In this document: positions 10,459-22,410 of the stretch, piece after piece
Position numbering within the stretch: position 1 is the first letter of the stretch
Layout: every line of letters begins with the position of its first letter
From: Gnetum montanum
Lineage: Eukaryota > Streptophyta > Gnetopsida > Gnetales > Gnetaceae
Length of the DNA stretch: 64,000 nt
NCBI GenBank assembly: GCA_015680685.1
Contig: MNCI01000003.1
Location: 799,748 to 863,747 of the forward strand
Reading direction: 5' to 3'
Translations under genes and position numbers: made by a program
Notes under the pieces: model-generated
The model's input: only the letters and a program-made list of their open reading frames with translations
Database searches by the model: none
Told to the model about the DNA's origin: nothing

Positions 10459-11279
10459 CCAAGAAGGCCCCATGTCTTTCTCAGGGGTTATGTGATCCAA
10501 TCCGATCCCGAGGTGGTGCCAGACCTCCTCCTCTGTAATATCCACCCAGTGCCTATCGCTTAATTTAGCATATGCTGCAACTTTCTCCTTTTTGATGGTC
10601 GTCCATCTTGGCGGTCCCGGAGAAAAGGAGGTAGTGGCGGTCTTACCTATGGGAAGATTCACTTCCTGCTCATGGGATTTCCTGACTGTCACTTGTTGCA
10701 TGAACTTGTTATAGGTCTCAGAAGCACCAATGGCATCCAGTAATGCTTCATGACTATACAAATTCACTGAACCATCCTGGTATTGTTTACGGTAGGTGGC
10801 ACATTCCAGTTTATACATATGCTTGTGGTTTTTCTGGGACTACCCCGACTTGTAAACCCTAGTGCTATAATCCTTCCAGTCTTGTTTCTTCTGAGCCAAC
10901 AAGTCCATCTGCATCTCCTACTAAATTATCTCGCACATGGCCTCATTTTTGCACAACACGGTCATCCAATATCTTACATAATCTATGATGGCCATGTGCC
11001 AACTACCATCATTGATATCACGAGCCAATAGGAACTTGTTCCTAGAGCATAGGTCTCCCACCTCGGCAGTTAAGTTGGCCTTCTCTTTCTCGAGCCTCTA
11101 GACCCATTTCCACAGGTCTTCATTCATGCATCTACACTTCCACAAGGAGCATGCTGAGTGCAATGCACATTCGCTAGCCTCGTCATATATGTGATGAGGC
11201 ACCTCAGTCACTTTAGGTGGGAATGTAGGCATAGGGTCGACGTTGATTGCTTGTCTCGGGTCCCACTTGAGGCAAGAAG
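10459..11279 (-). pseudogene. Antisense gene of element B, main exon
   Basis: A single minus-strand frame runs 273 codons from the acceptor at 11279 (preceded by GGTCAACAG) to the donor after TGG at 10459. It is broken only by four TAG codons, consistent with decay of CAG or TGG. The product has a Pro- and His-containing start (PTFPPKVTEVPHHIYDEA), a charged helical stretch (RLEKEKANLTAEV) likely to form a coiled coil, a segment YSHEALLDAIGASETYNKF, and a Trp-containing end (HWVDITEEEVWHHLGIG). I do not recognise the family. Extra, sometimes antisense, ORFs are known in the Tat/Ogre lineage. It could instead be a captured host gene fragment. Confidence 0.65.
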
Positions 11280-11388
11280 CTGTTGACCATACATGAAAAT
11301 GCATTAGTCACAGTAGTGTAGCGAAATTCAACAATCCAAAAGGTCTAGCATAGTAGCTTAAAGAGCCTAGCATAGCCACTTCACTTAC

Positions 11389-11563
11389 CCACTTCTAGAT
11401 TGACCTGCTTAAGATGGCCAATCATGTCATCGAAAACCCCTTGCATGAATGAAAACTTGTCAGGGGTCTCGGCCCATGGTTCCTGCTGGATCAAGGAAGG
11501 TCCTATAGTGTTAACAACGATGTTTGCCATATGACCAAACATGTCTATCATGATCGAGATGGA
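11389..11563 (-). pseudogene. Antisense gene of element B, third visible exon
   Basis: This open minus-strand stretch of 58 codons plus one base is preceded by TTTATTATAG and followed by GTAAGTG. The leftover G joins CT at the start of the next exon to make one codon, so the 109-base intron (11280-11388) is phase-consistent. The peptide includes MIDMFGHMANIVVNTIG and FSFMQGVFDDMIGHLKQ, amphipathic and with no stops. The link to the exon above it is unsure: the donor I can see at about 11613 would leave an intron of only 49 bases, and the sequence next to it is an assembly artefact. Confidence 0.58.
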
Positions 11564-11637
11564 CTATAATAAAGTTGATGAGTAATGCAAACGACAGTGT
11601 AATGGCTCCTACCTAGAAAACACTCAGGGGTGATAGT

Positions 11638-11672
11638 GGGGGGGGGGGGGGGGGGGGCCCCCCCCCCCCAAN
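11638..11672. other. Assembly artefact: G run, C run and N
   Basis: A run of about twenty G is followed directly by about thirteen C and an N at 11672. This looks like a filled or misjoined gap. It falls inside the coding part of the antisense gene and breaks its frame. Confidence 0.9.
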
Positions 11673-12102
11673 ATACTATTGAATATACGGTCAAACTCAC
11701 TAGCATCTAGTTGTAACTCCCCTTCTCCTAGCTAGCTTAACACTATGGAAGCATCCTCTACATTCGTTTGCTCCTCCAATGCTGAAATGCATTTAGCAAA
11801 GGGATCGTTAGCAAAGGTTCCTTACCGGTTGATAAGGGCTTCCTATTTATTCACTGGGGCCTTTCTTTTTAAGGCTCTAGCATCCTCCTCATCAATGGGG
11901 GAATCCTCCTCGTCAGCCGAAACATCCTCCTCACTAGCATGAGCGTTTTCTTTGTTGATGGGAGCTCCTTTCTTCATGGATGGAGCTCCTTCTCTCTTGA
12001 TCGGGGCCCTTCCCTCTATGGCTGGGGCCCCCACATCTTTATTAGCCACCTCCATTTCAGGGGCTGACATCTCTTCATCGCCTTCTTCTTCTTCTTCTTC
12101 CT
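11673..12102 (-). pseudogene. Antisense gene of element B, acidic repeat exon
   Basis: The minus-strand frame begins after TTTGCTATTAG and reads a run of seven Glu. It continues into a low-complexity region with repeated nine-residue units of the GAPxxKKGAP and SADEEDSPIDEED kinds, then a less repetitive segment (NDPFAKCISALEEQTNVEDASIV, quoted only in part here as DPFAKCISALEEQ). Three stops interrupt it. The G/C/N artefact at 11638-11672 hides its end. Acidic repeats like these are common in nuclear, disordered proteins, but I infer no function. Confidence 0.55.
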
Positions 12103-12170
12103 CTAATAGCAAAGCAAGTTCGCATTAGGCCATAGGGTATTAACTCAAAATTAATGCATTCTTATTCTTC

Positions 12171-12821
12171 TTCCATTCTGAAATTCTGTGCTGGAGCCCG
12201 GCCCAACCCTATAAATACCCTATCAATTCACATAAATTAGAAAAAAGGGAGGGGGGCAATTGGAGAGATGGACGAATTCTGAGAAGGATAGAATCTATAA
12301 TCCTTGGGCGCTCGGCACACCTGGCTGTTGGCATCCAAGTATTTCTCATGTTCATCACATCGTATCATCGCATCATCACTTCAAACATCATCCCGGGGCT
12401 TAGTGCTTGACCTGCCATCCACACATGCAGCTACACTTTGACCGGTGCATACCTTTTTATTAAACAATACAATACAGTTCATTGCCTTCCATTTACATTG
12501 TTTAGTTCTATTTATGATTTGTTTACAATATAGTTCTATCTACACTTTATTTATAATTCAATACACTTTGTTTACATTTTGTGTCACTATTTGCATTCTG
12601 TTTACATCCCGTTTACATCGTTCACGATAACCCCAACGCTAGCTGTAGCTTACGCTCAGGGAAGTCCTTAGTTGATTTGCGTGCAAACAATCCAAGGTAC
12701 TCTGCCTTCGTTCCATTTTCCAGCTTGCCCTCAAGCAAAGGCGGGGTCAGCTGTGGCTGCCTAATGATCTTTTGGTGTTTGTTTCCCTTCCAGCCTCACA
12801 CCGACAATTTAGGTCAGTATA
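12171..12821 (+). repeat. Element D 5' LTR, 3' portion only
   Basis: Homology to the 3' LTR begins at TTCCATTCTG (12171 equals 23579) and runs to the LTR end. A TATAAAT box lies at 12210-12216. About 1170 bp of LTR, including the TGAAACACC terminus, are missing. Confidence 0.9.
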
Positions 12822-12826
12822 GTTTT

Positions 12827-12843
12827 TGGTGCTAGAAGGAGGG
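12827..12843 (+). promoter_or_regulatory. Element D primer-binding position
   Basis: TGGTGCTAGAAGGAGGG lies five bases after the LTR end. It is shared with element C and, with one change, element B. Confidence 0.75.
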
Positions 12844-13008
12844 CCAGTTTCTTGTTATTGGTTAAAACATCACTACCTGTCAAAACTCATCCACCTTGCC
12901 TATTTGAGTCTCCTCATCCCCATTGATCACACTGAGCTTGTGTCACCCCACGCTACAACTGCTTGTGATCCAACTCCATTCGTCTATCCTAGTCCATTCA
13001 CATTTATC

Positions 13009-15486
13009 ATGGAATCTTCCCAAGTCAACCCAGTAACACTACCAATTGCTTCAAACCCTGTGACTGCTATGGAATCCATAACTGTTATTGAACACATAAA
13101 TCCTCAAGGCCCTACATGCCAATCCCTCAGGCTACAAGGCAAAGGCCCCATTCACGCAACTCTTACACCTGAACAGTATAATTTTATCTATGTCAAAATC
13201 CAAGCCAACCTACCGATTGATCGTATAGAGAGGGAAGCTAAGCGAGAATATGAATTCATCCATAAAGGAGGATGTGAATTTATCCCTTCAGCTTTTGACA
13301 TAATCCCACTATTTGAAAACCATCATAAACTCATATCCCAACTTCTTATGGCTAGAAGTCAAGCCTTACAACTACCTCCCATAGAGCCTCAAGACGAAGA
13401 AGATGACTTTGCAACCCAATCCGAACATGGAGATTCCTACCATACCTTCAGTCCCCATGCCTACACAAACCCATTGTTCCACCCTTTCCTGGAAGAAACT
13501 GTGCTTCCTCCTTCACCCACAAACACTTGAGGACCTGTTCCCCATTCCATTCCTATCTTCTCCATGCTCAATAACATTCACTCTGATGCATCCACTTCCA
13601 TCATTCCTCCACCAGTGCAGTCCCAACAACTCCCCCAAACCAACGCAGGGTCAATCTTCCAACCTCAAGTAATTGGAATACTGTCTATCATACCAGCTTC
13701 CACATCCACCCATTACATACCCCAGATGCAAATTCATAGGGCACCATTGATTACTCCTACCCAACATGTTCAAGGTGTTACCTCACAACCTGTGGCTGGA
13801 CAGTGGGTTCCACCAATAGTCTCAATCCTGAATACCATCCCACTACAACAAATGTTAGCCCAAAAACCTGCTTTTCCACAAACAATGCAACAATTAAACC
13901 ATTATCATCCACAATCCACTCAATCCACCGGTTTGTCTACCGCCCAAGAATGGGCAGACACATAAAAAATGATGCACTCATTGGCAGAAGAATTAAAATG
14001 CCTTAAAACTTTCAACAATGAGGAAGTCAAGGTACTAGATTTCTATTAAGATGACCCAATTGACCCTTCAGTTCCACCCTTAACCTTGCCAAAAGGAGTC
14101 TCATTACCTTAACTGACCAAGTACAACGGAGAAGGGGACCCAAATGCCCACCTAGTGACATTTAGAACTGAAAGCCTTTTACTTGAAGCATGGCCCCATG
14201 TAATTTTGCAAGTGTTTACAATGTCCTTAACTGGAAAAGCCTTAGACTGGTACCGATCTTTACCTCATAGCTTCATATCTTCTTTAGAGAATTTGTTGCA
14301 TCAATTTGTCACCTGCTTCAAATACAATCTGAAACCTGAAGCCACATTAGATAGCTTGATTCAAATTAAATAAGCGCCTTTAGAGCCAGCACAAAAATTT
14401 ATCCAAAGATGGAGTGCAGCCTTAAATGAACTTCATGAACCTATCCCTGAAACATATTTGCTCACTATCCTTAAGTCAGCCGTGAATGACTTTATTAAGT
14501 CAAAAATTTACTACTTGAAAGCCCGCACATTGAGCCAAGCATTCGTACAAATCAAAGACATAGAAGAAGTGGCACAAACAAGTAATGACCCAGCCTACTC
14601 AGCCTTTAGGAGTCAACACATGAGGAAAGATAAACCCAAAACAATGGTAGCAGCAGTGGCTAAGGGAAAATAACTCGCTATCCCAAACAACTATGGAAGA
14701 ACCACACCCACTCATACACCTGAAAATTCCTTAAATAGAAACAACAGCACAAGTCATGCCCGTACCTTCAAAAGGAAAGACCTTGCTCAATACACACCAT
14801 TGCCCATGAAGCCTTCACAATTACACTATCAACTTCTAAAGGCTGGGCTAATTCAACACAAACAAATGTCTCCTGCAGCCTCACAAAGACATGATCGCTT
14901 TTGTGAATTGGCCAAAAATCCAGCTTTAGCAATAGCCAACGAACCCCCCATTCCAAAATGCTTTAGGTTGGATAGGTTTTGTGAATATCACCAACAATGT
15001 GGTCATGGGACTGATTACTACTTTACGTTGAATCAAGACATACAATGCATGATAGATGGATGTGAAGTAGTGTTCGACGAGACAAACCCAGTAAGGCCTC
15101 AAAACCAATCCATGGGGATCTACAAGGATCCTCTCAATACCAAAATGAATGATGCCCACATGTGATTAATACTATTCATATGGAAAACAGACAAGATGTT
15201 NTGATGCCCCACATGTGATTAATACTATTCATATGGAAAACAGACAAGATGTTCCATGAAGACCTTTTGTGATTCGGAGGCCTTCAGAAAACACACCTGC
15301 CCCAACATCTCCTTAAACCCCTTTTACCACATGCACGTCCCCCACACCATCAAAACCATTCATCATCCGCATACCTCCTTCGGTTGCCACCACAACAAAC
15401 ATACCGTCTGAAAACCAACCCATTCCCTTTGTGGTCCGGGTGCCAAAACACCCTAGCACACAACCCACCTCCATTCTCGACGACCT
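13009..15486 (+). pseudogene. gag: Element D gag
   Basis: This is the particle structural protein. ATG 13009 is chosen because the same position and opening (M-x-S-S) is used in element B. It is open to 13530, where the N-terminal domain (TPEQYNFIYVKIQANLP) is clear. After breaks in the proline-rich middle, the capsid core (KYNGEGDPNAHLVTFRTES, then GKALDWYRSLPHSF) spans 14118-14373, followed by IKSKIYYLKARTLSQAF at about 14490-14550. The knuckle near 14978-15015 reads CEYHQQCGH and then has Tyr where the last Cys is expected. At 15150-15253 a 51-base segment is repeated around an N with one base missing in the first copy, so that frame break is an assembly error, not decay. Confidence 0.88.
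15150..15253. other. Assembly join with duplicated 51-bp flank and N at 15201
   Basis: 15150-15200 and 15202-15253 are the same sequence except for one extra C in the second copy. This pattern is expected when overlapping contigs are joined with an N without merging. The second copy keeps the gag frame open and the first does not. Confidence 0.92.
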
Positions 15487-16740
15487 TTGCAAGAACTTCT
15501 TGTTGATAAGCTAATAAGAGAGTGCTTAGAAAGAGAAAAAAGAGAGCGCATGAAGAGAGCAATCCATGGACACGAATTAGGACCACCAAAGCCTACACCG
15601 CTAAGCACCATTCCCATGAGTTCGTCCGTTAATGAGCCTAGTACAAGTCACCAAAACAAAGATGAAGTCACAAGTCATATCCCAAACTCAGCATCCTTAG
15701 CTACTAAGGTAAAAAACACTCCACAAGAAATAAGAATGCTAGGTCAAATGGACCAAATCTCTATGAATAAGAATGTCCCAAATGGCAAAGACCTAGCAAA
15801 TGCATTGACCCAGGTCACACAAGCCTTAAAACAAAAGAATACTTCTTTAAGTTTGTATGACCTAGTAATGACTTCACTAGTACATCGAGAGGCTCTTGTA
15901 CGAATGTTAACTTCAATTCCTGTTAGTGAGGTTCTGCCTGCAAACGAACCATCCATTTATGCAGTATTATCCCCAAAAATTCAGGAATTGAAGACCACAT
16001 CCTTAGAGTTTCGCATTAAAGACATTAAGCTAGATGAGAAAACAAGGGAAATCACCATGGCCCCTATGTTCATAATAATACAAGTTGATCATTTCAAAAT
16101 ACGTAGGGTGCATGTTGATGATGGTGCAGCAACAAATGTAATACCTTTTTCCATCATCGAAAAATTGGGACTCACTGAACAAATACAGCCCACAACAACC
16201 TATTTCTTGAGATCTTTCAATGGTTCCCGTGTGGGAGTGAAAGGCATGGTTATCTTAGATTTCATAGCCGGAGACCAATTCCCTACATCAGCTAAATTCA
16301 TAGTGGTTGATGAAATGCCAGGGTTTAATCTAATTCTAGGACGTCCTTGACTAGCTCAACTTAAAGCCGTATCTTCACCAATCCATCAGGAGATACATAT
16401 ACCTTACGAGGGTGGTGAGATCATCATACATGGGGATACAACAGCATCGATCATTTCCTCATACCTTAAGGTAGGTCAAGGGTCAGAAATTGAGTTCATT
16501 AAGCCTAAACAAGAAACCATGAGCATACATCAGAACGTGAACCCAACGTTGACTCACAATCCAACTAGCACTAAAGAAACACAAGAAGACACAGACATAG
16601 GAGCCATTACTACTAATGTCTCTTGGTCAGAACTACCCTTTGACATCACCGATGAAGGGGAAGGTGAATATAAGATCATAACCATACACCCAGCACCACA
16701 TGTTAAGTTACAAAAGATCAAGAGGCAACTCAACAACTAG
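15487..16740 (+). pseudogene. Element D linker and retropepsin
   Basis: It is open from 15487 to 16347. A charged linker ends in LANALTQVTQALKQKN, then SLSLYDLVMTSLVHREALVRM (quoted as SLYDLVMTS). The protease has the active-site strand VHVDDGAATNVIPF near 16108-16150 and the closing LILGRP at about 16333. The Trp codon after LGRP is now TGA (16348-16350). Beyond it the frame stays open to a TAG at 16738 and includes the conserved SSPIHQEIHIPYEGGE. So one stop alone interrupts a 418-codon reading frame. The enzyme would process the polyprotein. The Asp-Asp-Gly triad is shared with elements B and C. Confidence 0.9.
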
Positions 16741-17010
16741 AACGAATGATACAAACTGTCCGAAATGACGTTAAACTACGAACTGTATGAAATGACATTA
16801 AACTACGACATGTCCGCAATGACATTAAACTAGCCACGGTCAGAGATAGTTGGTTCCATTTAAAAATTCTTGAAAATGTTATTACCTTTGGCCCACCATG
16901 GCATAAAACTGGTAATCCTTTCTTTAACAACAGATGCAATAGTCCATCAAGACTTTAAACTGGTGTACCAAGCCCGAAATGGCTTTAAACTAGAGCCAAC
17001 AAATTACATA
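16741..17010 (+). repeat. Element D array 1 (ATGACRTTAAACTA units)
   Basis: About seven units of roughly 28-40 bp read as TGTCCGAAATGACATTAAACTACGA and variants (core GAAATGACATTAAACTA). They become looser to the right, as in CCATGGCATAAAACTGG and AATGGCTTTAAACTAG. The array lies between the protease and pol frames. Confidence 0.85.
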
Positions 17011-17360
17011 TTTACAAACTCTCATCATCTTACATTGAATTTCCGCTTACAAGTTACAAGTTACAATTTAGATTCATGCATGGTTGTTGCCTTCTTTTTC
17101 AAACTTACATTTAGTTGCACACATATACTCTAGAAAATAAAGAAAAACAATAAAAAACATGAAAAATGACAAAAATATTTACATGAAACATAAAGACAAC
17201 AATGCAACCACTTTATACCATGATTAAAATTCAGGCCATTACATCAGTCTTTATACATTCCACCAAACTAGTTATCCTATATTCGTTTACACTTTGTAAC
17301 TCTCTTACTAAGGAAGTGTCTCTTATTTTGCTCCTGTTTTAATTGGCGGGAGCAAGTATC
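17011..17360 (+). other. Element D spacer before pol
   Basis: This is AT-rich non-coding DNA between the array and the pol start. In element B the antisense gene stands at the corresponding interval; here nothing comparable is present. Confidence 0.5.
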
Positions 17361-18395
17361 ATGACCAACCATAACATCCTCTCAAAATTTTCTCTCAATA
17401 GACCATACAGAGATATAGAAAGAGCAATTCGCCCAAAATCTTTGGATCTAAGTCCATCCACCTATACTGATTTGATAGCCTCCACTCAAGAAACATCAGA
17501 CTGGCCTAAAAACGTAGCTAGAACTCTAGACCTAGAAGCTAACAATATCACTGAAGATCCTCTGGTTGAAATCCCCATTACCACAGTTAATGATGAAGCC
17601 AAGACCTTGAAATTAAGTGCCTTACTAGATCCGCAACTCGTAGGTGACATCACTCAGGTCTTAAAAGACAACGTAAAAACGTTCGCATGGTCATATACAA
17701 ACATGCCAGGACTAGACCCCCGGATCATCTAACATAACATTATCCTTGATGAAAAAATCAAACCAGTAAAACAAAAAGCATGAAATCTTAGACCCGAAGT
17801 CGCATTAGCAGTCTGCGCTGAGATCACAAAGCTTTACCAAGCTGGTTTCATCCGAGCCGTTGACTATTTCGATTGGGTATCAAACATTGTTGTAGTCCCT
17901 AAGAAGAATGGTAGTATACACATATGTATTAATTTCCGTGACTTCAACATAGCCACTATAAAAGATGACTTTTCCCTACCCAATATTGATCAACTTATTG
18001 ACATGACTACTAGGCATGCATTATTATCCTTTATGGACGGATTTTCAGGCTACAATCAGATAAGAATTAATCCAGAGCATCAACTTAGAACAACTTTTAT
18101 GACACCTTGGGGGACATTTTGTTATACGATGATGCCATTTGGCCTTAAGAATGCGGGTGCTACATATCAACGAGCAATGACATATATATTTAGTGACTAC
18201 ATGCTTAGTTTGCTCAATGATTATGTTGATGATATAGCGGTCAAGTCTAAAATAACTAAACAACATGCAAAAGATCTAGATTTAGTGCTTAAACATTGTC
18301 TCAAATATGACCTTAGGCTCAACCCAAAAAAATGTGTCTTTGGTGTTAAAATAGGTAAAATGTTTGGTTTCCTAGTTTCCGAAACAGGGATATAG
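17361..18395 (+). pseudogene. pol: Element D pol: N-terminal linker and reverse transcriptase
   Basis: ATG 17361 opens a linker (residues 1-120) with the conserved SDWPKNVARTLDLEA and VKTFAWSYTNMPGLD. The RT follows: AEITKLYQAGFIRAV, VPKKNGSIHICINFRDFN, FMDGFSGYNQIRI, TPWGTFCYTMMPFGLKNA, and the catalytic YVDD box (LNDYVDDIAVKS, about 18217-18250). Three in-frame stops interrupt it (17730, 17781, 18393). It would copy element RNA into DNA in the particle. The level of preservation is the best of the Tat copies in the window. Confidence 0.93.
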
Positions 18396-18428
18396 TTAGA
18401 CCCTGATAAGGTTAAAGCGATAACTAAT

Positions 18429-19679
18429 ATGCAACCACCAAGAAACCTTACCGAACTACATGGCCTCCAAGGTAGGCTGCAATTCATTAGACGCTTTATC
18501 GAAAGGTTGACGGATAAGTTGAGTCCCATGCAACATCTATTACGAAAGAATGTACATTTCCAATGGACTCAACAATGCCAAGAAGCATTTGAGAACATAA
18601 AACAAGAGTTGGCCCAACTACCAACTGTTTATCCTCCACAAAGTGACAAACCTTTCTACATCTATCTTGCAACTTCTAGTTCGTCCATCGCATCCATGCT
18701 TTGTCAAAAACGTCAAGATGGGGCCGAGATCCCTGTATACTATCTAAGCCATGCTTTAATAGCCCATGAACAACGATACAACGATGTAGAAAAATCATGC
18801 CTTGCCCTTGTCTTCTCTTTGAAGAAATGGCGACATTATCTCTTCCGTAATCAAGTTTACATCATTTGCAAAGATAATGTTCTCCGTGCCATCACTAATA
18901 ACATCTATGAGTCAAGTAGGTTAGCTAGGTGGAAAGCGATGATTGCAGAATTTGATTTACACTATGTCGCTCAATCTTCCACAAAAGGTCAAGCAATAGC
19001 CACGCAATTAACTATCTCACCGACACATGATCAAACAACAATAAACCCCGAATTCCCAGATGAAAATATTAACAGTATAGACACTGTACCTGATAATTAT
19101 GAGGCAATTCTCTACTTTGATGGGGCCTCAACCTCTCGTGGAGGAAGTGCCGCAGCTATTTTAATATACCCCTCTGGGGAAATCCAACCTTCTGCTTATC
19201 GCTTAAACTTTCCTTGCACTAATAACGTAGTAGAATACGAGGGTCTTCTTAGAGGGCTTCAAGTAGCACTAACTTTAGGAATCTCTCGCCTTGTAGTTCG
19301 AGGCGATTCGCAATTAGTTATTAATCAAGTCACTGAAGCCTACACATGCAAAGCTCTCCATTTGCAATCATATTATGATTTGACTAAACACCTAGCGAGG
19401 CAACTAGTAGAAGTGGATATACAACATGTCCCTAGAAGCAAAAATACCATCGCTGATGCACTTGCCACACTAGCCTTAAACATGACTCCTGAAATGTTTC
19501 ATGCATTGCCTAGTTTTATAACCAGTTGTGTCGAACCTATAATTAACACTCTAAGTGAAGTACCTATAGCATCTATTAGTAGAGCACACGCAATAGACTC
19601 GTATGATGACGTAAAAGAGTATCTTCTAAAAGGCGAACCTCCACAACACTTGACACATGCTCAAAAGGATGCCATATGA
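18429..19679 (+). pseudogene. pol: Element D pol: RT end, RNase H and archaeal-type RNase H
   Basis: This stretch is open for 416 codons. Residues 1-60 are the RT connection. RNase H covers about 75-195 (PFYIYLATSSSSIASMLCQ, IPVYYLSHAL, LALVFSLKKWRHYLF). A second RNase H covers about 226-350, with FDGAST (Asp 231), NNVVEYEGLLRGL (Glu), VVRGDSQLVINQ (Asp) and NTIADALATLAL (Asp), a complete acidic set. Two RNase H domains in this order are the hallmark of the Tat lineage. The frame ends at a TGA (19677) just before integrase. Confidence 0.95.
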
Positions 19680-20802
19680 GAACGCTCTCGCAAATACACA
19701 TTAATAGGTGACACCTTGTGTTAGTAGCACTGATGGTCAAAAAATTGTAGAAAAAATCCATGAAGGACTTTGTGGAGGACACATAGCGCCTAAAGCAATG
19801 GCAACAAAGATTAGGCGCTTAGGCTATTACTGGCCACACATGGAATACGACTGAATCTCCAAGGTTAGAACATGTGACATCTGCCAAAAGCATAGTAATA
19901 TGATACATGTGTCACCTAATGAATTGCATACCACACAAATCACATGGCCATTCCAAAAATGGGGTTTAGATTTAATTGGACCAATAACACCGTCATCTTC
20001 AGCAGGCCATAGCTTCATAATCACTGCAATTGAATATTTCACAAAATGGGTGGAAGCTATTCCTCTTAGGAAGACCATGTCAAAATATGTTTGTACCTTT
20101 ATAATGGAAAATATTATAACTCGTTTTGGTGTTCCAATGACCATCGTTACTGATAATGGGCCATAATTCAGCAACGCAGATACCAAACGTTTTTGTGAAA
20201 GTCTAGGCATTAAACATGCATTTTCATCACCTTACTACCCACAGAGTAATGGTCAAGTGGAGGCTACAAATTAAACTGTCATCATGATACTCAAAAAGAT
20301 GCTGAATCAGAGCAAGAAATGATGGCATGAACAATTGGTCTACGCATTGTGGGCTTATAGAACGACACATCAAACATCCATAGGTAAAACTCCATATAGT
20401 CTTGTATACGGATCTGAAGTTGTTTTACTTTTAGAATTGCAGGTTCCCTCATTGCGGATAACTCTCTCTAGTCTCCTTGATGAAAGCAAAAACAATGAAT
20501 TACGCATTGCTAACCTCGACTCGGTAGAGGAGGAATGTGTATGAACTCTTGATCAAATTGAATGGTACCAAAGACAGTAGAGACAAAGGCACAAGCATGA
20601 TCTCCACAAATGCCCAATCAAAGAAGGAGATCTAGTCCTTAAGGCTACCCAAGAACATCCAAATAAATTCTCAGCCAACTGGGAAGGGCCTTATTTAGTC
20701 ACCAAAGCATACAACAATCGAGCATTCAAACTTGCTGACATGAACGGAAACGTGTTCGCCAATCCTACAAACCACTTGTACTTGAAGAGGTACTATGTTT
20801 GA
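19680..20802 (+). pseudogene. pol: Element D pol: integrase
   Basis: After a short damaged stretch (19680-19740), the zinc domain reads IHEGLCGGHIAPKAM and CDICQKHSN. The catalytic core follows, with Asp in GLDLIGPI (about 19960), Asp in TDNGP (about 20150) and Glu in SNGQVEATN (about 20255), the DDE triad. The C-terminal part (EGDLVLKATQEHPNKFSANWEGPY) ends at TGA 20800-20802. At least five stops interrupt it. It would insert the DNA copy into the genome. Confidence 0.92.
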
Positions 20803-20820
20803 CAAACCGGAGGTACGTAA

Positions 20821-21079
20821 CAGTCCTGGATCATGACTTAAAACTGATACCATATAATAGTCCTAGATCATGACTTAAAATTGATACCACAAAACAGTCC
20901 TGGATCATGACTTAAAACCGATACCACAGAATAGTCCTGGATCATGACTTAAAACTGATACCACAGAACAGTCCTGGATCATGACTTAAAACTAATAGCA
21001 CAGAATAGTCCTAGATCATGACTTAAAACTGATACCAAAAAATAGTCCTGGATCATGACTTAAAACTGATACCACAGAG
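20821..21079 (+). repeat. Element D array 2: seven 37-bp units
   Basis: Seven head-to-tail units of 37 bp have the core CAGTCCTGGATCATGACTTA followed by AAACTGATACCACAGAA. They differ at only a few positions. The array starts 18 bases after the integrase stop. Confidence 0.95.
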
Positions 21080-22395
21080 TTCTGTCTAGTATGACACTAA
21101 ACTGCTACATCTGTCCACCATGACATGAAACTAGAATCTAGAGTCCACTAAGACTATAAACTAGTTTGCCTCTTCATAGTCTGCTATGACTATAAATTAG
21201 CAATGCACCATCCGCTACGATGCTAAACTAGTATCGTCCAAGGGGTTATTACATGAAACTAATCCACAACAGTCTGCTAAGACTATAAATTGGTGACATC
21301 ATTGACGACCAGGCAAAACTTGAAAAGATCTATTTTTGTAGTTGGCTGTTCCTGTTCCACAAAGACTTGTTGCATGATTCATCTCATGGGGCCTAATGAA
21401 ATTGATGCTGTTCATGATTTTGTTTGCTTTAAAAACTGCACGTGGTGACTCCATCTCCTTGTTTAAAGTGTTTGACTAACTATTTCATTTGTGATTTTCT
21501 TGTCTTCTTGGAGTTGTGTTTGTAGGATGACACCCTTGAGGCGTTCGTACATCAATGTATTTCATCGTGACGATAAGGTAACACATTTTTCCTAATGCAC
21601 TTAACTGGGTTAATCAAACCGTTCATAAGTACATTCCCGACTCTTGATACATTCCCTATTCCCCATCATGCTTCTTATCCAATTATATCCCCTTGATACA
21701 TTCTGCCCACCAGAAAACTCTTGATACACTGTTACACACTATAGCTCTCTAAAAAGTTGTGATGCAAAACATGATACATAGTATATGATGCAAAATGCAA
21801 GTGCTCAAACATGAGCATAGCACAAAAAGCAAGCTCTTTCAAAAAGATCAAAAAAAGGGGTCAAAGGGCAAAATGCACGGAAAAGGTCTTCATGACCCTA
21901 TTGACATCAGAAACAAAAGACTATTGTCCATTCTCATACAAGTTCCAGGCGAGAAGGCAATTGTCTTAAAAAAATAGTTACACTTATGTCTCAAAGAGAC
22001 CATGTTGCACATCATCGCGTGGCTTTGGTTGTTCACAATAGGCCCCGTAAACACCCTTTAAGAGTCCCGTTTCTCCAAAGAATGCATCTCCTATGTCTCG
22101 ATTCTAAGTCTGCTGAAAACTTGACTGTTGACAAGGACCGATGACATAACTTGTTCACGAGAGAGCATTCCTCTCCCACAAATCCCAGTAGCAATCATCG
22201 TCCTTAACCTCCTAGCTTCCCTGGTTACAACCGATTCCCTTGCATCTTGAACCACATTCCCTCAATCCCATGTACTTTTGAAAATGGTGCGATGATGCCC
22301 AACCAAGGGCTGACAGTTAATGTTTGATGCTTTGTTGTTCATGGTGTTTTGCACTTCTTTGTCGACGCCTCTCGGGTGGATTCCTTCAAGTGTCA
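21080..22395 (+). other. Element D 3' untranslated region
   Basis: To about 21300 it holds degenerate repeat units (CACTATGACTATAAACTAG type). From about 21340 it is unique sequence, including TTCTTGGAGTTGTGTTTGTAGGATGA, whose core CTTGGAGTTGTG also occurs at 40140 in Tat-1, so this region is conserved between elements. I see no protein in it. Confidence 0.7.
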
Positions 22396-22410
22396 ACAAA
22401 GAGGGGCCAA
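22396..22410 (+). promoter_or_regulatory. Element D polypurine tract
   Basis: AACAAAGAGGGGCCAA lies directly before the TGAAACACC terminus of the 3' LTR. It is the expected plus-strand primer, and it matches the sites before the LTRs at 30513, 40976 and (minus strand) 49280. Confidence 0.85.

Noticed and set aside
12445-12630. Hydrophobic ORF present twice (also 23854-24039)
   Set aside because: Both lie in the two LTR parts of element D. The hydrophobic translation comes from T-rich DNA, and the copies exist because the LTR is repeated.
18045-18529. Minus-strand ORFs of about 70-100 residues over the element D RT
   Set aside because: They are shadows of the well-supported plus-strand RT and RNase H frames.
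20821-21079. Seven regular 37-bp repeats, CRISPR-like at first sight
   Set aside because: The units are head to tail with no unique spacers, and they lie between a plant integrase and an LTR. It is a minisatellite.
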